Part shown: positions 53,786 through 61,760 of the stretch, piece by piece
Numbering within the stretch: position 1 is the first letter of the stretch
Layout: each line of letters starts with the position of its first letter
NCBI RefSeq assembly: GCF_003148745.1
Contig: NZ_QGGU01000001.1
Location: forward strand, 323,536 to 387,535
DNA from: Pleionea mediterranea
Lineage (GTDB): Bacteria; Pseudomonadota; Gammaproteobacteria; Enterobacterales; Kangiellaceae
Length of the DNA stretch: 64,000 nt
Direction: 5' to 3'
Notes under the pieces: generated by a model
Databases searched by the model: none
Told to the model about the DNA's origin: nothing
The model's input: the letters and a program-made list of their open reading frames with translations, nothing else
Program-made: the position numbers and the translations under genes

Positions 53786-54985
53786 ATGATTAAATATATA
53801 CTTTCTTTAATATGTTTGTTAATGACAATGTTAGTTTATTTTTTCTTTCAAGATGAAGAGCCTTCAGAGCGCTTTGCAAGATTTGTAACAGCACCAGATG
53901 TTTCAGAGTCAGAATGGTTAGATTTTAAGGTCCATGCATCTTTTTCATATTACTCCAAAGTGGACGTGGAAAAATACTCAACATTAGTAGACTCCGTGGC
54001 GGTGAGTAGTAACTATATTGTTGATATGAAGAAGTCTTGCTTCTACGACTTTGACTATTCGTTTGAAGAGGCATATGCGAGCTACATCAGCAAAAGTCAA
54101 GCGGTTGTGGAGACGATCGATAGGTGCGAACAAGAATTAAAAAATTACTTGAAAATCAAGCTAACCAACCCTTCTCCTAAGATATCACCTTCGATCTACA
54201 TTGAAGAAGGAGGTGATGTGTTTATACCACGTGGCTTTGAATTGGTTCGATACAATGAATTTAGTATAGGATATGCAATGTGGAGTGTTCATCAACTTCA
54301 AACAGGGGAGATAAGTGACAGTGAGTATATTGATAGGATCAGGCTTGGGATGAGCCTTGCTAGCAAAACAAACAGCTTGAGGTTGTCAGTTCAAAATTTA
54401 GTGGAAGTTAGATACTTATTAAAAGGATTAGAGAGTAACTTGAATATCTTTAGAAGTGAAAGCGTAAGTAAACTTACTAATTCACTATTGATTACCTTTA
54501 CACCTGATACAGCATTCGATTTTCATAGGTGGGCTCAACTTTATACGCTTGAGCAATCATTAACAGAAGCATTGAACACTCGAATCAAAAGTTCAGAATC
54601 AAAAATGCCGTTTAGACTACAAAAAACACTTAATCAAGCTGCGGAACAGTGGCCTGAAAACTTAGGCGACTCTGTTAACGATGAGGTTTCTTTACTTAGA
54701 AACTGGAATAATTGGGCTGGTTATGTGTTACTCAAAGTTGCAAGCCCAAAATTTATTGCTCTTGAAGTTGACTTTTTAGAAACGGCTACTCGGACCTTTT
54801 TAATAAAAGCTAAGCTAAATTTTAATAATTGTAGCAATAAAGTTGATACATGTTTAAGTAAAATAACGGCGATGAAAAGCCCTTTGAGTAATGATTATAT
54901 CTACTATAAAAATGGAAAAATTAGCTTATCTAATCCACATAGCAGAGAGTTAATTACTGTTGATTTGGTAGAGGAATCAAATTAG
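53786..54985 (+). CDS. Unrecognised membrane-anchored protein, possibly acquired
   Basis: 399 aa. One N-terminal membrane helix (about 4-21, IKYILSLICLLMTMLVYFFF) serves as anchor or signal; the rest is soluble, mostly helical, with about four Cys, two late in a CSNKVDTC pair. Segments include a SFEEAYASYISKSQAVVETIDRCEQELKNYL helix and IRLGMSLASKTNSLRLSVQNLVEVRYLLKGLES. No family recognised. It is more AT-rich than its neighbours and uses rare-type codons (ATA, AGA, AGG) often, and it is followed by a possible transposase scrap, so recent transfer is plausible. The ribosome site is weak. Confidence 0.72.
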   Translation: MIKYILSLICLLMTMLVYFFFQDEEPSERFARFVTAPDVSESEWLDFKVHASFSYYSKVDVEKYSTLVDSVAVSSNYIVDMKKSCFYDFDYSFEEAYASYISKSQAVVETIDRCEQELKNYLKIKLTNPSPKISPSIYIEEGGDVFIPRGFELVRYNEFSIGYAMWSVHQLQTGEISDSEYIDRIRLGMSLASKTNSLRLSVQNLVEVRYLLKGLESNLNIFRSESVSKLTNSLLITFTPDTAFDFHRWAQLYTLEQSLTEALNTRIKSSESKMPFRLQKTLNQAAEQWPENLGDSVNDEVSLLRNWNNWAGYVLLKVASPKFIALEVDFLETATRTFLIKAKLNFNNCSNKVDTCLSKITAMKSPLSNDYIYYKNGKISLSNPHSRELITVDLVEESN

Positions 54986-55455
54986 TCGTCTTTCGTTTTT
55001 TTTCAAAAAGCACAGCTAATTGGTTGCGCTTATTCAAGCCGAATACACAGTGGCACCCTGTGACTTCTCCAGGAAAACGGGTACTAAAAATAAGCGACTA
55101 TGTCACTAGAGGAGTATCTAAAATGGTTACCAAAAGTAAGCCTAAGTAAGATGTTGACTAAAGAGATTAAATTAGAAGCAGCACGATTAATCAAAGAGGC
55201 GGATCGTCCAGCACGAGAAACAGTTCTTAAGTTACTGTAGCTAAATTACTGGCGATTTATTTAAAAAACAAACTTTAACCCTCGTTTCATCACCTTCTGT
55301 ATATAAAAATCTGACTTAAATCCTTTCATGTGGCTTGGCGGATATGACTGACCCGAATTTCATACTTCGATTATCGACTCGGAATATCTCATTTCGTATG
55401 GCAATTTTACCTGTGTGGGGTACACTTAGGTAATAATGTGATATTGGAGTGAGAG
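54986..55455. other. 470-bp intergenic region with possible insertion-sequence debris
   Basis: Apart from the short transposase-like frame at 55151-55240, it holds a stretch at 55063-55135 (CTTCTCCAGGAAAACGGGTA… then CTAGAGGAGTATCTAAAATGG) that resembles the left end and leader of an IS3-type element, though no matching right end was found. The last 150 bp probably contain the promoter of the HD-GYP gene. No other gene seen. Confidence 0.45.
55151..55240 (+). pseudogene. Possible IS3-family OrfA remnant
   Basis: A 29-codon frame, M-LTKEIKLEAARLIKEADRP…KLL, resembles the first helix of IS3/IS150-type OrfA proteins (typically KEFKLEAVRLv.e…) and then ends abruptly. There is no OrfB nearby and no defined terminal repeats. 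If real, it is a decayed scrap. The similarity is short and judged by eye. Confidence 0.35.
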
Positions 55456-57282
55456 ATGCCAGAGTGGCGTGTTTTAACTAATACACTGAAAAATAAAGAA
55501 AAAATAACGCCTCTATTAGGTGCTGGTGGAGCTTGTCAGCTGCTGGAGGATAACCTTGCCACATCAAAAAATATTATTGGTGTTCTGCTAACGGATGCTA
55601 CCCAAGCGTTAGTGAATCAATACTCGTTAGATCCCAGCCTTTTGATTATTGCTGACAGAGACCTTGAGTCAGTTGATATTGTTCTGCCCGATAACTTCAC
55701 ATTGACTCACTGGCGACAAGCCTGCGGGATCCTGACCAAGCTGGCGCTGCAGAAAATAGAATTACAACAGCAGCAACTCTTAAACCATGATTTGACCAAT
55801 ATAGGCATTGCGCTTTCTGCAGAAAAAGAGCTGCCGCGGCTGCTCAATATGATTGTGAAAGAAGGTCGAAAACTGGCTAACTGTGAAGCTGCCTCACTGT
55901 ACCTTGTGGATCATAAGGAAACGGATAAACCCGTTCTAAAGTTTATGTTGTTTCAAAATGAAAAGCTGGATGTGCCCTTTAAAGAAAAACGATACCCATT
56001 AGATCATTACTCCATGGCCGGACATACGGCTTTAACGGGAAAAATTCTTAATATTCCTGATGTGTATAACATAAAACCAAGTGAGCCATATGTTTTTGAT
56101 GACGGCTTTGACAAAGCCTATCAGTATCGTACCAGAGAAGTTTTGACTCTTCCCATGAAGAACCGAAGTGATGAAATTATAGGTATTCTTCAGTTTTTGA
56201 ATTTAAAAAATGAATCGAAACAGTTTAAACCATTTGATAATGAAACCTGCGAGCGTTTATTAGCACTTGCAAGCCAGTCTGCCGTGGCCATCGATAACAG
56301 CTTATTGATAGAAAATATTCGTGATTTATTTGAAGGCTTTGTCTCGGCTGCCGTAAATGCCATTGAAGCCCGTGACCCTATAACCAGTGGTCATTCATTC
56401 CGAGTGGCGGAATACACCTGTGGCATTGCTGAAAAGCTGGAACATCATCCATCATTAAATCAGCAAACACTAACCGTTCAAGCAATGAGAGAGTTGCGTT
56501 ATGCGGCTTTACTGCATGATTTTGGCAAGGTTGGTGTGCGTGAACATATTTTACAAAAAGCAAAAAAATTGTCGCCAATTGAAATTGAAATGATCCGTCT
56601 CAGGCTCAGTTGGTTTCAACAAAAACTCAAAGCAGACTTTTATCAGTTCGCCTATCAAAACACTTTAGCAAATGATAAGCAGGCAAAAGCTCTTATTGAA
56701 CAACAGCATGAAAATTATAAGCAACAATGTGAGCAAATTGAGCTTTACTTAAACATTGTTGAAGAAGCCAATGAACCCAGCATTTTGCACTCGGATCATT
56801 ACAGCGAACTAAAAAAGTTGAAAGACTTTAAAGTATTTATGGGTGATGAGGAGCAATTTTTATTGTCGGATCAGGAGTTCTTGTCTTTGTCGGTAACACG
56901 AGGCAGTTTAACCGAAGGCGAGCGTCAAGAGATACAGTCACATGTTAATCACACATTCGATTTTTTAAAACGCATACCCTGGACAAAAGATTTGCAAAAT
57001 ATACCATTTATAGCCAGTGCTCATCATGAAAAGCTGGATGGTAGTGGCTATCCTTTTGGACTAACCGAAAAAGACATACCCATTCAAACAAGGATGATGA
57101 CTATCGCGGATATTTATGATGCGCTAACTGCATCAGATAGGCCCTATAAGTCTGCACTGTCTCAAGATCGAGCGTTATCTATTTTGACAAACGAAGCCAA
57201 CGAAGGAAAGCTGGACAGCCAGCTAGTGCAGCTGTTTATTGATGCGGGTATTTATAAATATACAGCACAAGTAACCGGATAA
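55456..57282 (+). CDS. GAF/HD-GYP cyclic-di-GMP phosphodiesterase
   Basis: 608 aa, cytoplasmic. An N-terminal segment (1-105) of unknown type is followed by a coiled region, a GAF domain (about 125-285, LSAEKELPRLLNMIVKEGRKLANCEAASLYLVD… VLTLPMKNRSDEIIGILQFLNL) and an HD-GYP domain (about 295-608). The HD pair is LLHDFGKVG (His354, Asp355) and the second motif HHEKLDGSGYP (523-533), both complete. About 120 residues of mostly helical insertion lie between them (380-500). It should degrade c-di-GMP under control of a GAF ligand. GGAG precedes the ATG. First gene of a four-gene co-directional set. Confidence 0.93.
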   Translation: MPEWRVLTNTLKNKEKITPLLGAGGACQLLEDNLATSKNIIGVLLTDATQALVNQYSLDPSLLIIADRDLESVDIVLPDNFTLTHWRQACGILTKLALQKIELQQQQLLNHDLTNIGIALSAEKELPRLLNMIVKEGRKLANCEAASLYLVDHKETDKPVLKFMLFQNEKLDVPFKEKRYPLDHYSMAGHTALTGKILNIPDVYNIKPSEPYVFDDGFDKAYQYRTREVLTLPMKNRSDEIIGILQFLNLKNESKQFKPFDNETCERLLALASQSAVAIDNSLLIENIRDLFEGFVSAAVNAIEARDPITSGHSFRVAEYTCGIAEKLEHHPSLNQQTLTVQAMRELRYAALLHDFGKVGVREHILQKAKKLSPIEIEMIRLRLSWFQQKLKADFYQFAYQNTLANDKQAKALIEQQHENYKQQCEQIELYLNIVEEANEPSILHSDHYSELKKLKDFKVFMGDEEQFLLSDQEFLSLSVTRGSLTEGERQEIQSHVNHTFDFLKRIPWTKDLQNIPFIASAHHEKLDGSGYPFGLTEKDIPIQTRMMTIADIYDALTASDRPYKSALSQDRALSILTNEANEGKLDSQLVQLFIDAGIYKYTAQVTG

Positions 57283-57313
57283 CTTGTAACCATGGTGTTG
57301 AAAAGGAAATATT

Positions 57314-59185
57314 TTGGAGCGAGGTAACCAGACAAGTATCATGCTGAGTTTGATGGCGACTGTTATTGTCGCTTTAGGACTGTTTACTGATATTGGATTT
57401 ACCGCTAACAGGTTTGTTTCAGATATTCTGGTGAAACAGGTGGCTACAAAGAGAATGCCTCCGAATAATATTCTTATTATTGATATTGACGAATACAGCT
57501 TAAAGCAGATGGAGTCGATAGCGGGTAAGTGGCCATGGCCAAGAAGCATACATGCACATTTGATTGAAGGGCTTTCAGAGCTTAAACCTGAAGCAATCGT
57601 GTTCGATGTTTTATTTTCTGAGCATGATATATATCGACCGGATTCGGATGCTTATTTTTCTGATGTTGTTGCACAAAATTCAAACGTTTATTTGGCCGGG
57701 GTCGAAGTGTCATCCAATAGTATGCTGACTCCCATTAAGCTCAAGGACTATCAACAAGCTCTGAGTTTAGAAAAAAACAATGACACTTCTACTCAAGCCT
57801 TAAGTAGTTTGGTACTTCCGTGGATTGTGAAACGTGAGCATTGGCGAGTAGGCAGTATAAATTTTTCTACTGAGCGGGATGGCGTCGGGCGACATTATGA
57901 TGTTTACCGAAACCTCAATGGCTGGCATTGGTTAAGTTTGCCAGCAAAGGTCGCGTCGTCGTTAAACTATTCACTGCCAAACTCATCGTCCATTAAACTG
58001 AATTTTATCGGCAATGAGCTGATACCATTTGCGAGTAAACGCTATGTTGATGTTTTTCAAATACTAGAGGCATCAAAGGATAGCTCCGCTTACCATCATT
58101 TAAAGCAGCAAATAGAGAATAAGATAATTATTGTCGGGAGTACGGCGTCTGGCCTTTACGATTCACGGGTTACTCCAATCAGTCATCATTATCCTGCCGT
58201 ATCTATTCTGGCAACAGCAACTGAAAACCTAATGAATCAGTCCTATTTTACGTCAGTAAACATCTGGGCAGAGATATTAGCACTTTGTTTGGTCGTATTG
58301 TTATTTACAGCGAGCTCACTTGCTATTAAAAATTTTCGAAATGTGTTTTTTATTATCTGGCCAGCGTGGTTTGTTATAAGTTTACTGCTGCTTTTGACGA
58401 GCTATTTTCTTGCATTAAACGATTATTTATTTTCAGTGGGTTATTTAATATTGAGCAGTTTTATAACGGTTGTTACGGTGTCTATGTTTCGAGGGATAAG
58501 AGAGTATCAACAAAGGAAAAAGTTACTCACCATCTTTAGCCGCTTTATCGATCCTCGGCTGGTACGCGAATTAATTGATGAGCAATCGCTAGAACTTTCA
58601 ACACGAAGTAAGAGTTGTCGAGTTACGGTCTTGTTTTCAGATATTCGAGGCTTTACAACTTTATCTGAAAGTCGTTCGGCAGAGCAGGTGGTCACTTTAT
58701 TGAATGGGTACTTCTCAAAGCAGGTGGCGACGATTTTTAAGTACGGTGGCACTCTGGATAAGTTTATCGGTGATGCGGTCATGGCATTTTGGGGTGCACC
58801 TGTTGAAGATGAGTTACAGTCCGAGAATGCATTGAAAGCAGCGATTGAAATGACTGAGAATTTGATTGAGTTCAGGCAGTCACTGCCTGATGATTTACAG
58901 GACTTTGATGTGGGGATTGGTCTGCATACCGGTGAAGCGGTGGTTGGCATGATTGGCTCTGAGCAGCGTTATGATTATACCGCTATTGGCGATACGGTTA
59001 ATCTGGCGAGTCGTGTAGAAGGCCTTACCAAAAATAAAGCCCGTATATTGTTAACAGAATCCTGTAAGAATAGTTGTCGTTCGACCTTCAACTGGATCCC
59101 GATGGGATCTTTTTCTGTAAAAGGTCGAAGCGAACCGGTAAATGTTTATTCAATAAAAGGCATGTTGATTCAGACAGAGCAATAG
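57314..59185 (+). CDS. CHASE2-domain class III adenylate cyclase
   Basis: 623 aa from TTG 57314 (AAGGA 5-8 bases upstream); ATG 57341 is an alternative. One membrane helix (about 10-30), a periplasmic CHASE2 sensor (about 40-300, ILIIDIDEYSLKQMESIAGKWPWPRSIHAHLI and AIVFDVLFSE), three helices (about 315-392), then the cyclase domain (about 430-610). Metal Asp are in LFSDIRGFT (Asp443) and KFIGDAVMAFWGAP (Asp487); Lys483 favours ATP. YDYTAIGDTVNLASRVEGLT supplies the transition-state region. The likely product is cAMP. 31 bp after the HD-GYP gene. Confidence 0.93.
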   Translation: MERGNQTSIMLSLMATVIVALGLFTDIGFTANRFVSDILVKQVATKRMPPNNILIIDIDEYSLKQMESIAGKWPWPRSIHAHLIEGLSELKPEAIVFDVLFSEHDIYRPDSDAYFSDVVAQNSNVYLAGVEVSSNSMLTPIKLKDYQQALSLEKNNDTSTQALSSLVLPWIVKREHWRVGSINFSTERDGVGRHYDVYRNLNGWHWLSLPAKVASSLNYSLPNSSSIKLNFIGNELIPFASKRYVDVFQILEASKDSSAYHHLKQQIENKIIIVGSTASGLYDSRVTPISHHYPAVSILATATENLMNQSYFTSVNIWAEILALCLVVLLFTASSLAIKNFRNVFFIIWPAWFVISLLLLLTSYFLALNDYLFSVGYLILSSFITVVTVSMFRGIREYQQRKKLLTIFSRFIDPRLVRELIDEQSLELSTRSKSCRVTVLFSDIRGFTTLSESRSAEQVVTLLNGYFSKQVATIFKYGGTLDKFIGDAVMAFWGAPVEDELQSENALKAAIEMTENLIEFRQSLPDDLQDFDVGIGLHTGEAVVGMIGSEQRYDYTAIGDTVNLASRVEGLTKNKARILLTESCKNSCRSTFNWIPMGSFSVKGRSEPVNVYSIKGMLIQTEQ

Positions 59186-59226
59186 CCAAATCAAGTTGTT
59201 TATTTAACCCAGACAAAGGAGTGAAT

Positions 59227-59775
59227 ATGAAACGACAGAATTTAAAAGCGCTTAAAAAACATTATCCATTTGCTTTTTTATTATTTTCATTTATGACAAC
59301 GGATATCACCGCCAGTGAGGCTGTAACGCCTTCTGCTGTTAATGATCAGGCCCGAGTGATAAAAGACACCCATCTGTTTTCTGAGCCCAGTTTATCATCA
59401 CGCACAAAAATGCCTCTTAAAAAGGAGCAAACGGTTTCGATTATTAAACGCAAGGGTGGTTGGTATCAGGTTAAAGAGTCTCAAACATCCGGCTGGGTGA
59501 AGATGTTTTTACTGCGTTTTAATGCAGTGCCGGTTAGAGAGAGTAAAAGTGGTTTAAATTCGTTAATCAGTAGCACACGAAAACCCCACAGTGATTTGAC
59601 ATTAACAACAGGGGTTCGTGGTATTAATGAGAAAGATCTAAAGTCATCTAAGCCAGATTTTGAGGCGTTAAAGCAACTGTACTTATTACAAGTATCTACT
59701 CGTTCAAGCAAAAAGTTTGCAAAAGATGCCGGATTACAACCTAAAAAAATATCTTACCCGAAGGTCAACAATTAA
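59227..59775 (+). CDS. Exported bacterial SH3-domain protein
   Basis: 182 aa from ATG 59227 (GGAG 7 bases upstream); the open frame extends upstream into the cyclase gene but that part is not expected to be translated. Signal peptide (HYPFAFLLFSFMTTDITA, after a basic head). An SH3b domain (about 41-100) has ARVIKDTHLFSEPSLSSRTKMPLKKEQTVSIIKRKGGWYQVKES and SGWVKMFLLRF. The C-terminal 75 residues have no recognised domain. SH3b domains usually contact peptidoglycan or envelope proteins. 41 bp after the cyclase gene; same operon. Confidence 0.88.
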   Translation: MKRQNLKALKKHYPFAFLLFSFMTTDITASEAVTPSAVNDQARVIKDTHLFSEPSLSSRTKMPLKKEQTVSIIKRKGGWYQVKESQTSGWVKMFLLRFNAVPVRESKSGLNSLISSTRKPHSDLTLTTGVRGINEKDLKSSKPDFEALKQLYLLQVSTRSSKKFAKDAGLQPKKISYPKVNN

Positions 59776-59801
59776 ACCACTAGCAAGGCGAGGGATTAAC
59801 G

Positions 59802-60680
59802 ATGAGTCTATATAGATTAAGTGCTTGTGCCTTACTGTTGTTATTACTGTTAACAATAGCTGGATGCAAAACCATGATGATAAATGGCGTTGATTTGGGA
59901 CGCGCGGTGAGTTTTGGTGAAAAAGTGTTAACGTCAAATAAGGTAACTTTGGAGCAAGAGCAATCAATGGGCGCTCAAATGTCAGCTATTGTTTTGGGCA
60001 GTGCTCCTTTGTTGGATGATTCGGCAATGCAGCAATATGTAAACAGAGTTGGGCGATGGGTGGCGTTGCAAAGCGAGCGTCCAGATATACAATGGCAATT
60101 TGGGATTATTGATACCAGTTCTATAAACGCATTTGCTATGCCAGGCGGGTATATTTTAGTAACCCATGGCATGTTGAAGTTATTGCGATCAGAAGCCGAG
60201 CTGGCGGCAGTACTCGCTCATGAAATAGCCCATGTAACCGATAAGCATTATCTGATGGCATTAGAAAAGAATAATGCTTTATCTCTGGTCAGTGACTTGG
60301 CTTTTTTAGCCAGTGATGTTTATCGTGCTAGAAAACCCGCTGCCATAGGCGATGATTTTTATCGGAACAGAGCGGTGGCCGAAAAACTGATCAACACAAC
60401 CGCTGATTTATACAGTAAAGGATTAGAGCGAGAAGATGAGTTTATGGCGGATTCTCATGCAGTGACGTTACTCGCACGAGCGGGCTATGATCATTACGCA
60501 TTAGCCCAGGTGCTTCAGTTGTTAACGGCACTCAATCCAGAAGATTCAAGCTTGCAACTGTTATTTAATTCCCACCCATTACCCGATGATCGTTTGTTAG
60601 CGGTGGAGCAAACGTATCAGGCTCATACAATAAAGCCAGGCTTGGCGTTAGCAGAGCGATTTAATAAAGCAGTTCGATAA
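59802..60680 (+). CDS. M48-family metalloprotease, lipoprotein
   Basis: 292 aa. A lipobox TIAGC gives Cys22 as lipid site. The M48 catalytic motif is HEIAH (140-144), preceded by AMPGGYILVTHGML and followed by LEREDEFMADSHAV with the third zinc-ligand Glu. It resembles LoiP/BepA-type periplasmic proteases but without TPR repeats. GAGGGA lies before the ATG. It closes the four-gene set (HD-GYP, cyclase, SH3, M48); the SH3-M48 neighbourhood suggests an envelope function under second-messenger control, but that is inference. Confidence 0.92.
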   Translation: MSLYRLSACALLLLLLLTIAGCKTMMINGVDLGRAVSFGEKVLTSNKVTLEQEQSMGAQMSAIVLGSAPLLDDSAMQQYVNRVGRWVALQSERPDIQWQFGIIDTSSINAFAMPGGYILVTHGMLKLLRSEAELAAVLAHEIAHVTDKHYLMALEKNNALSLVSDLAFLASDVYRARKPAAIGDDFYRNRAVAEKLINTTADLYSKGLEREDEFMADSHAVTLLARAGYDHYALAQVLQLLTALNPEDSSLQLLFNSHPLPDDRLLAVEQTYQAHTIKPGLALAERFNKAVR

Positions 60681-60746
60681 GTTAAATTCTAGAGTACGGG
60701 GAATGTTTAAACATTTAGAAAGATAAAAATAAAGAGTAAGAAAGCG

Positions 60747-60773
60747 GGAGAGATGACTTTTCATCTCTCCTTT
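60747..60773. terminator. Hairpin terminator between the M48 and DsbA-like genes
   Basis: 10-bp perfect stem GGAGAGATGA/TCATCTCTCC with loop CTTT, followed by only three T. It sits between convergent genes. Confidence 0.6.
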
Positions 60774-60814
60774 CAAATCGGCCTTCAAATCGTACTTTAA
60801 GGTTCAGCTCTTGA

Positions 60815-61579
60815 TCATTTAGCTTCGAAAGTCTTACATTTAGCGGGCAGGTCGAGTGTTTCATTAACGACATCAAATACCTTATCGTAACCGCCTGCTG
60901 TAGTAACATTGATCATGTATTGATAATTAACTAATAACGCGGGCACTCCGGTGATCTTATAATCACGCATGGTTTCAAAGCCATTGACTAAATCTTGTTT
61001 GATGGTTTCCATATCTTCAAATGCTGCTTTTGCATCGGCTTCAGCAACACCGGCTTCTGTAAATATTTCTAAAATATTATTAATCGACTTTTGCTCATGC
61101 AATACGGCAAACAGTTGAGGTTTAATTTCATCCAGAACATTAAGGCGTTCAGCAACATGGTGGGTGACGACAAATTTTGTGAATTCTTCGCGGCCCAGAT
61201 CAGTTGGTACCGGAATGAACTTTATGCTGTCATCTTTTTGTTTTTTCCACTTGGCAACATGCTCTTCCAGTGTGTAACAATGCGGGCATTGATAGGCAAA
61301 AAACTCGATAACCGTTGGCTGTGAGCAATTGTCTTGAACGTCTACTTCTTTGTATTTTTCACCCGAATGTTCAGCAACGCTATGGTTGTGACCGCTGTGA
61401 TCATCACTGGTGTTTGTTGACGATGCGTCTTCATTCGATTTGTCTGCATTGGTTGAATTGGCCTCAGGTTGTTGAGACGCTGTTTTATTGGTTTCGGCGT
61501 TAGATTTATTGTTCGACGAGTCGCTATTGTCACAAGCAAAGCTTAATGCCGCCAAAATTAGAATAGTTAGAATTCGCAC
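60815..61579 (-). CDS. DsbA-family thioredoxin-fold protein, predicted lipoprotein
   Basis: 254 aa from GTG 61579 (GGAGAG just upstream). The lipobox LSFAC gives Cys16. A 60-residue low-complexity linker follows (Asn/Ser/Thr/Asp-rich, with a His cluster HSGHNHSVAEH at 61-71 that could bind metal). The DsbA domain (about 76-254) has VIEFFAYQCPHCYTLEEHV (active site CPHC, Cys98/Cys101) and the cis-Pro GVPALLV. It resembles DsbA oxidases with a lipid anchor. It stands alone and does not neighbour dsbC. Confidence 0.88.
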   Translation of the reverse strand: MRILTILILAALSFACDNSDSSNNKSNAETNKTASQQPEANSTNADKSNEDASSTNTSDDHSGHNHSVAEHSGEKYKEVDVQDNCSQPTVIEFFAYQCPHCYTLEEHVAKWKKQKDDSIKFIPVPTDLGREEFTKFVVTHHVAERLNVLDEIKPQLFAVLHEQKSINNILEIFTEAGVAEADAKAAFEDMETIKQDLVNGFETMRDYKITGVPALLVNYQYMINVTTAGGYDKVFDVVNETLDLPAKCKTFEAK

Positions 61580-61652
61580 AAAACTCTCCGGCTTTTTAAA
61601 GTTAGGGTTGTCAAAGGTGTTATTAATTAATGAGAGGCTATTAAAACAGATA

Positions 61653-61682
61653 ATAGAGACAGTTTAAATCGACTGTCTCTAT
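61653..61682. terminator. Hairpin downstream of the MshQ-like gene
   Basis: 11-bp perfect stem ATAGAGACAGT/ACTGTCTCTAT (61653-61663 and 61672-61682) with an 8-nt loop, followed on the plus strand by CTTTTT and on the minus strand by TATCTGTTTT. About 75 bp after the MshQ-like stop, which it most likely terminates. Confidence 0.55.
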
Positions 61683-61718
61683 CTTTTTAACGATTGCTGC
61701 TAAGGCGTTAAATAAACG

Positions 61719-61760
61719 CCTGGATCTCAAAGACTAAGAACGAAAAATAAACACGTTCTA
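61719..61760. mobile_element. Diverged end of the same inverted-repeat element
   Basis: Read on the minus strand this segment begins TA-GAACGTGTTTATTTTTCGTTC and ends TTTGAGATCCAGG; it matches the left end of the 28602-28868 element except for scattered substitutions and a 6-base insert. The TA at its tip is part of the stop codon of the MshQ-like gene (TAG). No second end was found nearby, so it is a fragment or solo end. Confidence 0.7.
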
